Positions 1-7,558 of a stretch of DNA of 40,970 nucleotides are shown piece after piece. A program made the position numbers and the translations under genes. Position 1 is the first letter of the stretch; each line of letters starts with the position of its first letter. The stretch comes from a virus: IMG/VR virus record IMGVR_UViG_3300032046_000074, positions 1 through 40,970 of that record; one strand, given 5' to 3'. The notes below the pieces were generated by a model. The model ran no database searches. It had not been told where the DNA came from and saw only the letters and a program-made list of their open reading frames with translations.

Positions 1-110
1 CGCTATGCGAACGCGATCAACTAATTAAATTATGTATCCTCGAAGCGCGTAAAATTTGCGCTGAAGTTTGTAAGCCAGTAGTAACAATGGCGATCCATAA
101 AAATGAGTAA
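1..110 (+). CDS. 3' part of a small unknown protein (continues from 40904-40970)
   Basis: The frame is open from base 3 to a TAA at 108-110 and encodes 35 residues ending VTMAIHKNE. The frame at the right edge of the window leaves one base (g at 40970); adding bases 1-2 (cg) makes a GCG codon and the frame continues, so this is most simply the 3' part of the gene that starts at 40904. The joined protein would have 58 residues, mostly helical in character, with four cysteines. The last 8 nt overlap the start of the next gene. The function is not recognised. Confidence 0.6.
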   Translation, partial: LCERDQLIKLCILEARKICAEVCKPVVTMAIHKNE

Positions 111-438
111 ATTATCCCGTACCAAAGGTCATAGCTTCGAGCGGTGGACGGCGATCGCGCTACGCGTGGTGTTCCCTTCAGCGCGTCGCCATTTAGAATT
201 TCAAGTCGACGAAGCGGCGTTAGGTATAGACCTCGTGAATACTGGACCGTACAAAATCCAGTGTAAGCGAATGAAGAAATATGCTAGCGTCGCCGCGATT
301 AAAGAAGTCGCCTGCGACGAAGCTTTTGGCGATGTACCGATTTTGATTACAAAGGCGGATAAGGACCGTGTGCTAGTCGTGATGCCATTTGAAGAGTTTT
401 TAGATTTACTGCGTATAAAATATACACCTCCGGTTTGA
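103..438 (+). CDS. Putative PD-(D/E)XK nuclease / resolvase-like protein
   Basis: This 111-residue protein begins KGHSFERW, and at residues 41-57 has GIDLV followed after a short loop by IQCKR. The pattern of an Asp, then a strand with Q-C-K, resembles the D...(E/Q)xK core of small Holliday-junction-resolvase or VRR-NUC-like nucleases. Such proteins resolve recombination or packaging intermediates. The fold assignment is inferred from motif shape only. The gene overlaps the preceding short ORF by 8 nt, is followed closely by a small regulator gene, and lies upstream of the terminase genes. An alternative is a non-catalytic DNA-binding protein. Confidence 0.5.
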   Translation: MSKLSRTKGHSFERWTAIALRVVFPSARRHLEFQVDEAALGIDLVNTGPYKIQCKRMKKYASVAAIKEVACDEAFGDVPILITKADKDRVLVVMPFEEFLDLLRIKYTPPV

Positions 439-448
439 AAGCTGCAAA

Positions 449-616
449 ATGAACGTGAAGCCGAAAGAAAAGTTCGAAGCGATTAACATTAGGGTCTCTG
501 CGCGTGAGAAACGACGCCTAGAAGCCGCTGCGAAGAAATGGGCGGGGGGAAACCTATCGCTTTGGCTTCGGACCGCTGGCGTCGCGTTTAGACCCCTTAG
601 AAAGCTGAGTAAATAG
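449..616 (+). CDS. Small ribbon-helix-helix (MobC/Arc-like) DNA-binding protein
   Basis: This 55-residue basic protein has a short strand (residues 11-16, AINIRV), then a helix rich in Arg, Lys and Ala (SAREKRRLEAAAKKW), then a second helix beginning NLSLWLR. That strand-helix-helix layout with an S-x-W-L-R second helix is typical of ribbon-helix-helix repressors and of the N-terminal part of MobC relaxosome proteins. It starts 11 nt after the previous stop. Its place just before the noncoding leader of the terminase genes suggests it may repress that transcription unit or act at the packaging region; this is inference. Confidence 0.55.
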   Translation: MNVKPKEKFEAINIRVSAREKRRLEAAAKKWAGGNLSLWLRTAGVAFRPLRKLSK

Positions 617-745
617 TATACAGAAAATCCTACCTGCGTTTCTTGCCGGTAATTCTTGCAACTCCGAAGCCTTTCGGCTACGCTTTATTTAATTGACAAT
701 CGCTAAAGCGTTCGGGTCGGATACCCATTTAAAGTGGAAAAGCTA

Positions 746-791
746 GGCTTAGTAATATTCTGGCTTTGGTTTTGGCTCACACTAAGCCAGA
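746..791 (+). promoter_or_regulatory. Two overlapping, mutually exclusive inverted repeats
   Basis: One stem pairs GGCTTAGT (746-753) with ACTAAGCC (781-788). A second pairs TCTGGCTT (759-766) with AAGCCAGA (784-791). Both are perfect 8-bp stems, and their right arms share bases 784-788, so only one can form at a time. They lie just upstream of a TATAAA hexamer and of the small terminase gene. They could be an RNA switch in a leader transcript or two half-site arrangements for a dimeric regulator; the function is unknown. Confidence 0.4.
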
Positions 792-797
792 TCGCCG

Positions 798-803
798 TAT
801 AAA
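798..803 (+). promoter_or_regulatory. Possible -10 element of a terminase promoter
   Basis: TATAAA stands 25 nt before the TTG start of the small terminase gene. No good TTGACA-like hexamer is found 16-18 nt upstream, so if this is a sigma-70 promoter it would need an activator or phage factor. The nearby inverted repeats could be that factor's site. This is a weak call. Confidence 0.22.
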
Positions 804-827
804 ACTCAATTCAGTAGGGTAATTAGT

Positions 828-1256
828 TTGCAAAAATTAGCGCCGCAATTAAAGCCATATCATTTCAAGAAAGGCCAAAGCGGTAACGAAGGCGGTCGGC
901 CTAAAGACAGCCCGGAAATCAAAGCAATTAAGAATCTTACCAAGTCTGAATTAGTGTCGATTAGTAACCTCATTATCCGTCAAGACTTTGGTGCATTGGT
1001 AGCGTTATCAAAACGTGAAGACGCTACGACGCTTCAGCGAATGCTGGCAGCGGTCGCGATTCGAATTGTGAGAAAAGGCGATATGGGCGCGTTAGATATT
1101 CTGCTTAATCGGCTCGTCGGTAAGGTGAAAGACGAATTTGTACATGAAGGATTAAACGCGCCGCAAATTATCGTTACACTGCCCGATAACGGTTTTATGG
1201 CTCGGGCTATTGATGTAACGCCGCCTGTACAAATTGACGACGGGTACGGGTTTTAA
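828..1256 (+). CDS. terS: Terminase small subunit (DUF5681-like N-terminus)
   Basis: The 142-residue protein carries the DUF5681 signature near its N-terminus: FKKGQSGNEGGRPKDSPE at residues 13-30. This motif heads many phage small terminase-like DNA-recognition proteins. The rest is mostly helical. The TTG start was chosen because a TAGGGT ribosome-binding site lies about 6 nt upstream and the conserved motif follows directly. The position directly before the large terminase supports the role: recognising phage DNA and feeding it to TerL. Its stop codon overlaps tail-to-tail with the antisense HNH gene that separates it from terL. Confidence 0.65.
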   Translation: MQKLAPQLKPYHFKKGQSGNEGGRPKDSPEIKAIKNLTKSELVSISNLIIRQDFGALVALSKREDATTLQRMLAAVAIRIVRKGDMGALDILLNRLVGKVKDEFVHEGLNAPQIIVTLPDNGFMARAIDVTPPVQIDDGYGF

Positions 1257-1834
1257 AAACCATAGTCTACAGGATATAAATGCTCATAAGCTTTCTTAAC
1301 CCATTTCTTAAACTCGTCTGGCGTGAAGGTCCATTTCGCGCGATTGCAGTGTTTGCAGCAAGGCGCGACGTTACCCTTTTCATAACCAAGCTTAGTATTA
1401 ATCCGGTCGAGCCCGTTCATATGCCCTATCCGCAGTTTTCTTTTCCCCGAGTTTTTTGGCGGTTTCCAGACAAAGCGCAGCGGCTCGGTACCGCAGTACG
1501 CACAGTTCTGCATTATGAGTTTGTGGAATTCAGGGATGGTTATATCAAACGTATGGTTTTTCTGTTTTGCGGTAGTTCGGTAGTTAGCCCATTGCTCTTT
1601 AAGAAGGGCTTTGCGTGAACGGTCGGCGAAATAGCAGCCACAGCTTGGGTTCGATTGGCTCACTATTCGAGCGCAGCGCAACTCGACCTCGTTACCGCAG
1701 TCGCATCGGCAAAGCCATACGACCTGCGAGTTTATTCGCCGCTTTGTGTCGCGCAGTAGCGTTAGCCGCCCGACCCGGGTACCGGTTTTATATTTCTGGT
1801 GAGGCTTGTAATCCTTGCGGGGTATGGGCTTCAT
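1253..1834 (-). CDS. HNH endonuclease inserted antisense between terS and terL
   Basis: From ATG at 1834 the protein has 193 residues. It opens with the TRVGRLTLL segment and a CxCDCGN...SCGC zinc-like module common in phage HNH proteins, followed by an HNH core: CAYCGTEP, HMNGLDRINTKLGY and NVAPCCKHCNRAKW. Such enzymes cut DNA at or near the empty insertion site and spread by gene conversion. It runs opposite to both neighbours and fills the gap exactly: its TAA overlaps the terS TAA, and its ATG shares the CATG at 1832-1835 with the terL ATG. No good ribosome-binding site is seen, so expression may be weak. A longer version starting at 1906 is open but would lie within terL and adds no conserved residues. 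Confidence 0.8.
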   Translation of the reverse strand: MKPIPRKDYKPHQKYKTGTRVGRLTLLRDTKRRINSQVVWLCRCDCGNEVELRCARIVSQSNPSCGCYFADRSRKALLKEQWANYRTTAKQKNHTFDITIPEFHKLIMQNCAYCGTEPLRFVWKPPKNSGKRKLRIGHMNGLDRINTKLGYEKGNVAPCCKHCNRAKWTFTPDEFKKWVKKAYEHLYPVDYGF

Positions 1835-3182
1835 GAGCGATGAATATATATCACCGCAGCCAGGACCGCAAACAGAATTCCTATCTTCTAGGGCTTCAAT
1901 ATGCATATTCGGCGGCGGCGCGGGCGGCGGAAAAACCTACGCGCTTTTATTAGAAGCGCTAAGGCATTATAATAACTCAAAATTCAACGCGATTATATTC
2001 CGGCGAAACTCGACACATATCCGTAACCCAGGCGGGTTATGGGATACATCTATGGAATTGTTCTACCCGCTAGGCGGGCAGCCTAGGCAAGCGTTTTTAG
2101 AATGGATTTTCCCGTCGGGCGCGTCGCTAAAGATGGCTCACCTAGAGAATATTGATACCGTGTACAGCTACCAAGGCGCTCAGATTCCGCTGATTATGTT
2201 TGACGAGCTAACGCACTTTGAAGAGGCTTCATTTTGGTACCTACTAAGCCGCTTACGCTCAACGTCGGGCGTCCCCGGGTATATCCGCGCAACGTGTAAC
2301 CCGGACCCCGATAGTTTTGTATGTAAGCTTATCGATTGGTGGTTAGACGAGAAGGGCTTTCCGATTAAAGAGCGTTCGGGCGTCTTACGGTGGTTTATCC
2401 GCGTCGACGATAGACTGGTATGGGCGGATTCAAAAGAAGAACTAATTGAGAAGCATGGACCCGAGCAGATTCCGAAGTCGCTAACATTCATACCGTCCCT
2501 TGTTTACGACAATACTATTTTGATGGATAAGGACCCCGATTATTTATCTAACCTCATGGCCTTATCCCGAATCGACCGTATGCGATTGCTCGAAGGCAAT
2601 TGGCGCGTTAGAGCAAGCGCCGGTACGATGTTTCAGCGCGAATGGTTTAGGGTCGTCGACGCGATACCCGGCGGCTGGATATCGTCCGTACGCTTTTGGG
2701 ATAGGGCGGCGACGAAACCAAACGAATCAAATAAAGATCCAGACTGGACGCGTGGTTTAAAGCTGCTACGATACCCAGATAACACTTTTCTAGTCGCCGA
2801 TATAAAGTCTTTACGGGATACGCCTGGTCAAGTAGAAAGTTTAGTTAAGAACGTAGCTAGTCACGACACGCAAAGCGTACAGATTATGAGCCAGCAGGAC
2901 CCAGGGTCGGCGGGTAAATCTGAAGCTGAGCATTTTATCCGTATGCTAATCGGCTACGACGTACACGTCGAAACTATGAGCCAGGATAAGTTAACGCGGG
3001 CGAAGCCGGTATCGGCACAATGCGAAGTCGGGAATGTTAGCGTATTGCGAGCGCCTTGGAATGATGAATTCTTTGCTGAGTTAGAGAATTTCCCCGAAGG
3101 CAAGCACGACGATATCGTCGACGTACTATCAGGCGCGTTTAACCGGCTTTGCGGCGGCTTCTCAATTATGGACGCATTATAA
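1833..3182 (+). CDS. terL: Terminase large subunit (ATPase and nuclease)
   Basis: This is the packaging motor, 449 residues from ATG 1833. Walker A is GGGAGGGKT (residues 27-35), Walker B is LIMFDEL (D124, E125), and TCNPDP near 154-159 fits motif III. The C-terminal RNase-H-like nuclease shows FWDRAAT (D290), QDPGSAGK and a final HDDIVDVLSGAF with paired acidic residues. It hydrolyses ATP to push DNA into the prohead and cuts the concatemer. The start was put at 1833 because TTG 1815 and ATG 1824 add only a few unconserved residues; a GCGGGG stretch lies about 10 nt upstream. The start codon overlaps that of the divergent HNH gene. The portal gene follows after 15 nt. Confidence 0.93.
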   Translation: MSDEYISPQPGPQTEFLSSRASICIFGGGAGGGKTYALLLEALRHYNNSKFNAIIFRRNSTHIRNPGGLWDTSMELFYPLGGQPRQAFLEWIFPSGASLKMAHLENIDTVYSYQGAQIPLIMFDELTHFEEASFWYLLSRLRSTSGVPGYIRATCNPDPDSFVCKLIDWWLDEKGFPIKERSGVLRWFIRVDDRLVWADSKEELIEKHGPEQIPKSLTFIPSLVYDNTILMDKDPDYLSNLMALSRIDRMRLLEGNWRVRASAGTMFQREWFRVVDAIPGGWISSVRFWDRAATKPNESNKDPDWTRGLKLLRYPDNTFLVADIKSLRDTPGQVESLVKNVASHDTQSVQIMSQQDPGSAGKSEAEHFIRMLIGYDVHVETMSQDKLTRAKPVSAQCEVGNVSVLRAPWNDEFFAELENFPEGKHDDIVDVLSGAFNRLCGGFSIMDAL

Positions 3183-3197
3183 ACCCAAGGGGACCAT

Positions 3198-5036
3198 ATG
3201 CAAGACGAGTTTAGTATTGAAAGCATCGAAGCCACTATCCAGAATTCATTGCCAGCGGCTACGAAGAACGGGTTAGCCGACGCGATTGGCTTTAATACCG
3301 GTTTCCCCGGTAATCAGGCGAGCCCTTGGACTGAGCAGGTATCAAACGTAACGACCAGCTTTAAGAATTTGCGCTGGTATCTCGTATCAAACTTTCGGCA
3401 ATTCCTTTCTGAAGCCTACGTCGAATTAGGCTTGGTGCAAACTATCGTCGACGTACCAGTAGACGACGGTCTACGCGGCGGCGTCGAAATTAAATCTAAA
3501 CAGCTAGACGAGCCGCAAATCGCTGAGCTACTTGTAAGCTTAGACCGCGACGACGATATCAATACGCTCGGGCAAGCCGCAAAATGGAATCGCCTGTTTG
3601 GCGGCGCGGGCGTTATGGTTATCACCGACCAGGACCCGTCGACGCCGATCGATATCGAAGCGATTACCGCCGATTCTAAACTAGAGTTTCGCGCGGTTGA
3701 TATGTGGGAGCTATTTTGGGACAAGCAAAACACTGAAGGCTATGACCCAGCAATCCAGTCTGAAAACTTTGAGCACTACAGCTATTACGGCGAGCAGGTC
3801 CATAAGTCGCGCGTAATGCGTATGAAGGGTTTAACCGCGCCGTCGTTTATTCGCCCGAAACTTCGCGGCTGGGGGTTCTCAGTCGTCGAGGCTTTAATCC
3901 GTTCGATTAATCAATACCTAAAAGCGACCGATCTAGGCTTTGAGGTCCTCGACGAGTTCAAGCTTGATATTTATAAAATCAAAAACCTAGTCAATACGCT
4001 CATGAGCCCTAACGGCGATCAAAAGATTAAAGAGCGTATCGCGCTTGCGAACTATCAGAAGAATTACCAAAACGCAATCGTAATGGATTCCGAAGACGAC
4101 TTCGATCATAAGCAATTATCGTTTGCCGGTCTTGCTGAAGCTATGACAGGCATCCGTATGCAGGTCGCAAGCGATATGCGTATGCCACTTACAAAACTAT
4201 TCGGCATTAGCGCCGCCGGATTTAGCTCAGGCGAGGACGATATTGAAAACTATAATGCGATGGTGGAAAGCCAAGTTCGTAACAAGCTTAAGTATAATAT
4301 TCTGCGGGTTTGCGAAATCAAGTGTCAAAAGCTTTTCGGATTTATCCCAGACGACCTATCGGTCTCGTTTAAGCCCTTACGCATACTGTCTGCTGTCGAC
4401 GAAGAAACCGTTAAAACGCAAAAGTTCGCTCGCCTTGCACAAGCTAAGCAAGCGGGCGAAATAACGACGGTCGAATTCCGCGACGCGATTAACAAAGGTA
4501 ATCTCTTCGATATTACGCTCGACACGACGGGCGACGTCTTAGACGAAGTCGGCGGCTACATGGACGACGAAGCCGGGCAATCGACTAACGACCCGCTTGA
4601 TTCTAAAGACGTCGATAATCCCGGAGCCGATCGCCTAGATACGCAGAAGTCGTTAGCTGGTGAGAAGGGCGGCGCGGGTAAAGATCCGCCAAAAGCCGCT
4701 GATACACCAAAGCCTAAGTTAGCGGCGACGAAAGAAGCGAAGCCCGCGCCTGAAGCAAAAGCAAACGCGGTAGTACCGTTTACTAAAGCCGAAAGAATCG
4801 ACCGCGTCTTAAAGAACTCAGCCGAATTCGACCGCGCAAGCTACGAAGCCGACGGCGGCGATAGCTGGATCGACCCGCGCCGTCACGTTCTATTTGAAAA
4901 CCCGGGTAACGTCGACGAAGCGTTATGGGCTCGCGCTAAAGACGCGTCGGAAAAAGCGCTAGGCGAGGTACGTTGGCAGTTTGTCGTTTCTTGGTATAAG
5001 AAAATGGGGGGAAAATTTGAGGAGCAAGACGAATGA
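3198..5036 (+). CDS. Portal protein (DUF1073 / PF06381-like)
   Basis: The 612-residue protein has the DUF1073-type portal pattern: VQTIVDVPVDDGLRGG near residue 80, WNRLFGGAGVMVI near 130, KSRVMRM near 205, and GISAAGFSSGEDDIENYNAMVES near 335-357. Portals form the dodecameric ring at the head vertex that DNA enters and to which the neck attaches. After about residue 430 come an acidic stretch and a Lys/Ala/Pro-rich linker (about 475-530), then a compact C-terminal segment of about 80 residues (IDRVLKNSAEFDRASY...WQFVVSWYKKMGG). Pfam has related this family to Acb1 anti-CBASS proteins (from memory); the catalytic His-x-Thr pairs of Acb1 are not evident here. The stop overlaps the next start as ATGA. 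Confidence 0.82.
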   Translation: MQDEFSIESIEATIQNSLPAATKNGLADAIGFNTGFPGNQASPWTEQVSNVTTSFKNLRWYLVSNFRQFLSEAYVELGLVQTIVDVPVDDGLRGGVEIKSKQLDEPQIAELLVSLDRDDDINTLGQAAKWNRLFGGAGVMVITDQDPSTPIDIEAITADSKLEFRAVDMWELFWDKQNTEGYDPAIQSENFEHYSYYGEQVHKSRVMRMKGLTAPSFIRPKLRGWGFSVVEALIRSINQYLKATDLGFEVLDEFKLDIYKIKNLVNTLMSPNGDQKIKERIALANYQKNYQNAIVMDSEDDFDHKQLSFAGLAEAMTGIRMQVASDMRMPLTKLFGISAAGFSSGEDDIENYNAMVESQVRNKLKYNILRVCEIKCQKLFGFIPDDLSVSFKPLRILSAVDEETVKTQKFARLAQAKQAGEITTVEFRDAINKGNLFDITLDTTGDVLDEVGGYMDDEAGQSTNDPLDSKDVDNPGADRLDTQKSLAGEKGGAGKDPPKAADTPKPKLAATKEAKPAPEAKANAVVPFTKAERIDRVLKNSAEFDRASYEADGGDSWIDPRRHVLFENPGNVDEALWARAKDASEKALGEVRWQFVVSWYKKMGGKFEEQDE

Positions 5037-5491
5037 AGCGTAAAACGCGATACCTCGGATTCGGAAATACTGCGGCGTTAAAGCATGGCGGGTGTAGTAA
5101 CGGCAGCCGGACCCGCGCCTACGCTGTTTGGTGCTCCATGCGGGCACGATGCAGTAACCCAAAAGACCGGTGGTATAGGGACGTCAACGTTTGCAGACGG
5201 TGGGACATGTTTGAGAATTTTTTAGCAGATATGGGTGATCCGCCGACGCCTAAGCACCAAATTGATCGGATAAAGAATTACCGGGGATACTCCCCCGGTA
5301 ATTGCCGGTGGGTAACACCGAGCGAGAACGCGCTGAATAGAAGAACTACTCGCTGGATCACTTTTCGGGGGGAAACTAAGGCTATGTCTCAATGGGCTAT
5401 CGATATGGGTATCAATCTGCGTACGCTTAAATCGCGTATTGATAATTTAGGCTGGCACTTGGACGACGCGCTAGGCGGTAAATTCGAATGA
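5033..5491 (+). CDS. Mobile endonuclease-like protein (DRI-x-N...NCRW family)
   Basis: This 152-residue protein has the pattern RAYAVWCSMRARCSNP, then QIDRIKNYRGYSPGNCRWVT, shared with a family of phage proteins usually annotated as HNH-like or AP2-linked homing endonucleases. The C-terminal part (MSQWAIDMGINLRTLKSRID) looks like a helix-turn-helix that would read the target DNA. It is paralogous to the two ORFs at 33938-34725 but lacks their YGGRGIGIC segment, having WYRDVNVC instead. It is joined to the portal gene by an ATGA overlap and lies between portal and head-morphogenesis genes, so it is probably a mobile insertion. Catalytic activity is not certain. Confidence 0.65.
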   Translation: MKRKTRYLGFGNTAALKHGGCSNGSRTRAYAVWCSMRARCSNPKDRWYRDVNVCRRWDMFENFLADMGDPPTPKHQIDRIKNYRGYSPGNCRWVTPSENALNRRTTRWITFRGETKAMSQWAIDMGINLRTLKSRIDNLGWHLDDALGGKFE

Positions 5492-5519
5492 GTATTTCTA
5501 ACCTAGAAGGGAATTTAAA

Positions 5520-5900
5520 ATGATTAACTCGGTAACCTGGTCGCCCGGTATGCGGCTCGACGCACTAGAACAAGAATGCATTATCGTCGCCTACCGTTTC
5601 TATGCTGGTAACAAAACCGCGACAGCGAATTCGTTAGGGCTTTCGATTCGTACGCTCGACAGCCGCCTAGAGAAATACGAAATGGATTTAATCGAAAGGG
5701 AGTTAGCCGATGCAGAGCGAAAAACCGCAAGAGATAACCAGCTTGCCCGCGCCCGAGGTTTGCCCACCATTGGTCAACTTGATACCGCCGGTACTATCGC
5801 ACAAAACAGCAAGAGAACCGATTCCGGGATTCGCGCGGAATCCTTTGCTAACGCTACCGCGCAACCAAGCGTGTCCCTGTCGAAGCGGAAAGAAGTTTAA
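5520..5900 (+). CDS. Fis-type helix-turn-helix protein
   Basis: Residues 15-55 (LEQECIIVAYRFYAGNKTAT, then ANSLGLSIRTLDSRLEKYE) match the Fis-type helix-turn-helix seen in DNA-binding regulators. A good ribosome-binding site (AGAAGGG, 8 nt upstream) supports the ATG. The tail from residue 64 on is polar and shows no motif; its last 190 nt overlap the SEC-C gene in another frame. It could be a DNA-binding accessory of packaging or head assembly, or a regulator. The tail may not be functional, and the useful part could be the first 60 residues. Confidence 0.55.
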   Translation: MINSVTWSPGMRLDALEQECIIVAYRFYAGNKTATANSLGLSIRTLDSRLEKYEMDLIERELADAERKTARDNQLARARGLPTIGQLDTAGTIAQNSKRTDSGIRAESFANATAQPSVSLSKRKEV

Positions 5901-6060
5901 ACGCTGCTGTCTAAAGGTAATCCCCGGCGTCGTCACGGAATTGATGGCGAAAGACTTCGCCGCGCAAATGAAAAAGCCCGACCTAGTCTTCGTAACAAAT
6001 GATAATGAAGCTAAGGTCGTCGCCGAAGCTAAACAAACGGTTGAGCCAGAGGTCCCGTGA
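5710..6060 (+). CDS. SEC-C motif zinc-binding protein
   Basis: The 116-residue protein contains RNQACPCRSGKKFKRCCL at about residues 51-68, the C-x-C...CC signature of the SEC-C zinc motif known from the SecA C-terminus and many small proteins. The ATG at 5710 has a clear ribosome-binding site (AAGGGAG, 7 nt upstream). The first 190 nt of the gene lie inside the preceding helix-turn-helix gene. Its stop overlaps the next start as GTGA. The zinc knuckle suggests protein or nucleic-acid binding; its role in this phage is unknown. Confidence 0.65.
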   Translation: MQSEKPQEITSLPAPEVCPPLVNLIPPVLSHKTAREPIPGFARNPLLTLPRNQACPCRSGKKFKRCCLKVIPGVVTELMAKDFAAQMKKPDLVFVTNDNEAKVVAEAKQTVEPEVP

Positions 6061-7025
6061 AAACCATCGAGCTAAAGCCGGTCGTCGTATCAAGTAGCGA
6101 CTTCGAGGAAATGGAAAAACGCATTAAGGCGGCGTTTAAGAAATACTTCTACGACCCGCTGCTAGCCGAGCTAGACCTACCGCGTAATACGATTAAGAAC
6201 GCAAAGGACGGCTTAATCAAAGCGCTATCGTCGGGAAAGCTTACCTTCGCGCGGGGGAAATTCTCAGGGCAGCTAGACGCGACGACGACGAAAGAACTCC
6301 GAAAGCTTGGTGCTAAGTGGGACCCAAAAACCAGCACGTTCAAACTGCCAGCGACTGAGCTACCGCCCGAGTACCGCGAAGCGATCGCGGTCGCCGACGT
6401 CCGGTATCAAGAGCGGATCAACCGTATAGACAAAAAACTTTCGACGTTCGATTCGGCAGAATTTGCCGGTAAGATTCGTACCGACGATTTGTTCGGCTCA
6501 AGTTTAGAAGACGCCGACCGACAAGTGCAAGCGTCTGTCAAAGGCATGATAGTGACCCCAAAGCTTACGCCTGAAGAGCAGAAAAGAATCGCCGGGGAAT
6601 GGTCTAATAACATGGATTTATGGATCAACAATTTCACAAAAGACGAGATCGTCCGATTGCGTAAAGACGTTCGGCAGTCTTTAGTTGCGGGGAATCGGCG
6701 CGAAGCAATCGTCGGCTACCTTCAGGCGTCGTACGGCGTCACGGCGAACAAAGCAAAGTTTCTAGCGCGTCAAGAAACTAACCTGCTCATGGCCAAATTT
6801 AAAGAAACGCGTTATGCTAGTGCAGGTATCACCAAATACAAATGGCGGACAGTCGCCGGATCAAAAATGCATCCGGTAAGACCGTCGCATAAAATACTTG
6901 ATGGAAAAACATTTTCATGGGACGATCCTCCACTAACTACCGAGCCAGGACAGCCCGCGCGATATAACAATCCAGGACAGGACTACAACTGTCGTTGCGC
7001 GGCGATTCCGATTATAAGGTTTTAA
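6057..7025 (+). CDS. Head morphogenesis protein (Mu gpF / SPP1 gp7-like)
   Basis: The 322-residue protein ends in the MuF signature: ARQETNLLMAKFKETRY, then MHPVRPSHKILDGKTFSWDD, and NPGQDYNCRCAAIPI. MuF proteins sit inside the head near the portal and act in assembly or DNA ejection. Residues about 62-100 (FARGKFSGQLDATTTKEL followed by GAKWDPKTSTFKLP) form a small beta-rich module reminiscent of DUF5710 and of the start of the SNF2 gene at 40.7 kb. The GTG start overlaps the SEC-C stop (GTGA). A later ATG (MEKRIKAAF) is possible. The normal partner order portal-MuF-protease is interrupted here by endonuclease genes on both sides. Confidence 0.85.
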   Translation: MKTIELKPVVVSSSDFEEMEKRIKAAFKKYFYDPLLAELDLPRNTIKNAKDGLIKALSSGKLTFARGKFSGQLDATTTKELRKLGAKWDPKTSTFKLPATELPPEYREAIAVADVRYQERINRIDKKLSTFDSAEFAGKIRTDDLFGSSLEDADRQVQASVKGMIVTPKLTPEEQKRIAGEWSNNMDLWINNFTKDEIVRLRKDVRQSLVAGNRREAIVGYLQASYGVTANKAKFLARQETNLLMAKFKETRYASAGITKYKWRTVAGSKMHPVRPSHKILDGKTFSWDDPPLTTEPGQPARYNNPGQDYNCRCAAIPIIRF

Positions 7026-7027
7026 AA

Positions 7028-7558
7028 ATGAGCGTAGCATTAGTAAAACCTGAAAAACATTGCCGTGATAAGTCTTGTCAGCAAGAGAATCCGCAGCCTA
7101 TTTCAAATTTTAATAGAAATGCTAAGCAGAAAGACGGGCTGCAATACTACTGTCGAGTGTGCACGGCTACCCGAACTAAAGCACACCAAAAGAGATTCCC
7201 GGATAAGTGGGCGGGATACAGCCGAAAGTACCGCGTAAGTAATTATGATAAGCATCGGGCGAATGCTAAAGCTTTCCAGTTAAAAAACCCCGACAGTGTC
7301 AAAAATACGGTGCTGAAGAGAAATTTTGGGATTACCATCGAGCAGTACAACAGTATGTTTGCTTCTCAGCAAGGACGCTGCGCTATCTGCGACACTCATT
7401 CTTCAGAATTCAAAAGATCATTAGCCGTCGACCATTGCCATGAGACAGGTAGGGTTAGGCAGCTTCTCTGTCACCATTGCAATACTGCCCTTGGGTTACT
7501 GGACGATTCTATAGCTCGCGTAGCATCGGTCCTAGATTATTTGGAGCGGCATTCGTGA
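7028..7558 (+). CDS. Recombination endonuclease VII-type nuclease
   Basis: From ATG 7028 the protein has 176 residues. The N-terminus has a CxxC-type zinc ribbon (HCRDKSCQQ...PISNF...YYCRVCTATR) and the C-terminal half the endonuclease VII fold: FGITIEQYNSMFASQQGRCA, then VDHCHETGRVRQLLCHHCN and ALGLLDD. T4 gp49 of this family cuts branched DNA; free-standing relatives behave as mobile endonucleases. An AAGG site 8 nt upstream supports the start. The gene is wedged between MuF and the protease, and its stop overlaps the protease start as GTGA, so it may be a mobile insertion or a packaging-linked resolvase. Confidence 0.88.
   Translation: MSVALVKPEKHCRDKSCQQENPQPISNFNRNAKQKDGLQYYCRVCTATRTKAHQKRFPDKWAGYSRKYRVSNYDKHRANAKAFQLKNPDSVKNTVLKRNFGITIEQYNSMFASQQGRCAICDTHSSEFKRSLAVDHCHETGRVRQLLCHHCNTALGLLDDSIARVASVLDYLERHS

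Larger units (their letters stand above)
617..827 (+). other. Noncoding leader upstream of the terminase genes
   Basis: This stretch of about 210 nt has no convincing ORF. It holds a short hairpin (CCGAA/TTCGG arms, about 664-677), a TTGACA hexamer at 693-698 without a well-placed -10 partner, the overlapping inverted repeats at 746-791, and a TATAAA hexamer at 798-803 about 25 nt before the TTG start of the small terminase. It is the most likely place for a promoter and operator of the late (packaging) genes, and could also contain a packaging (cos or pac) site, but nothing seen identifies one. Confidence 0.4.

Noticed and set aside
1280-1836. Plus-strand ORFs opposite the HNH gene
   Set aside because: They lack motifs and mirror the clear HNH coding frame on the minus strand.
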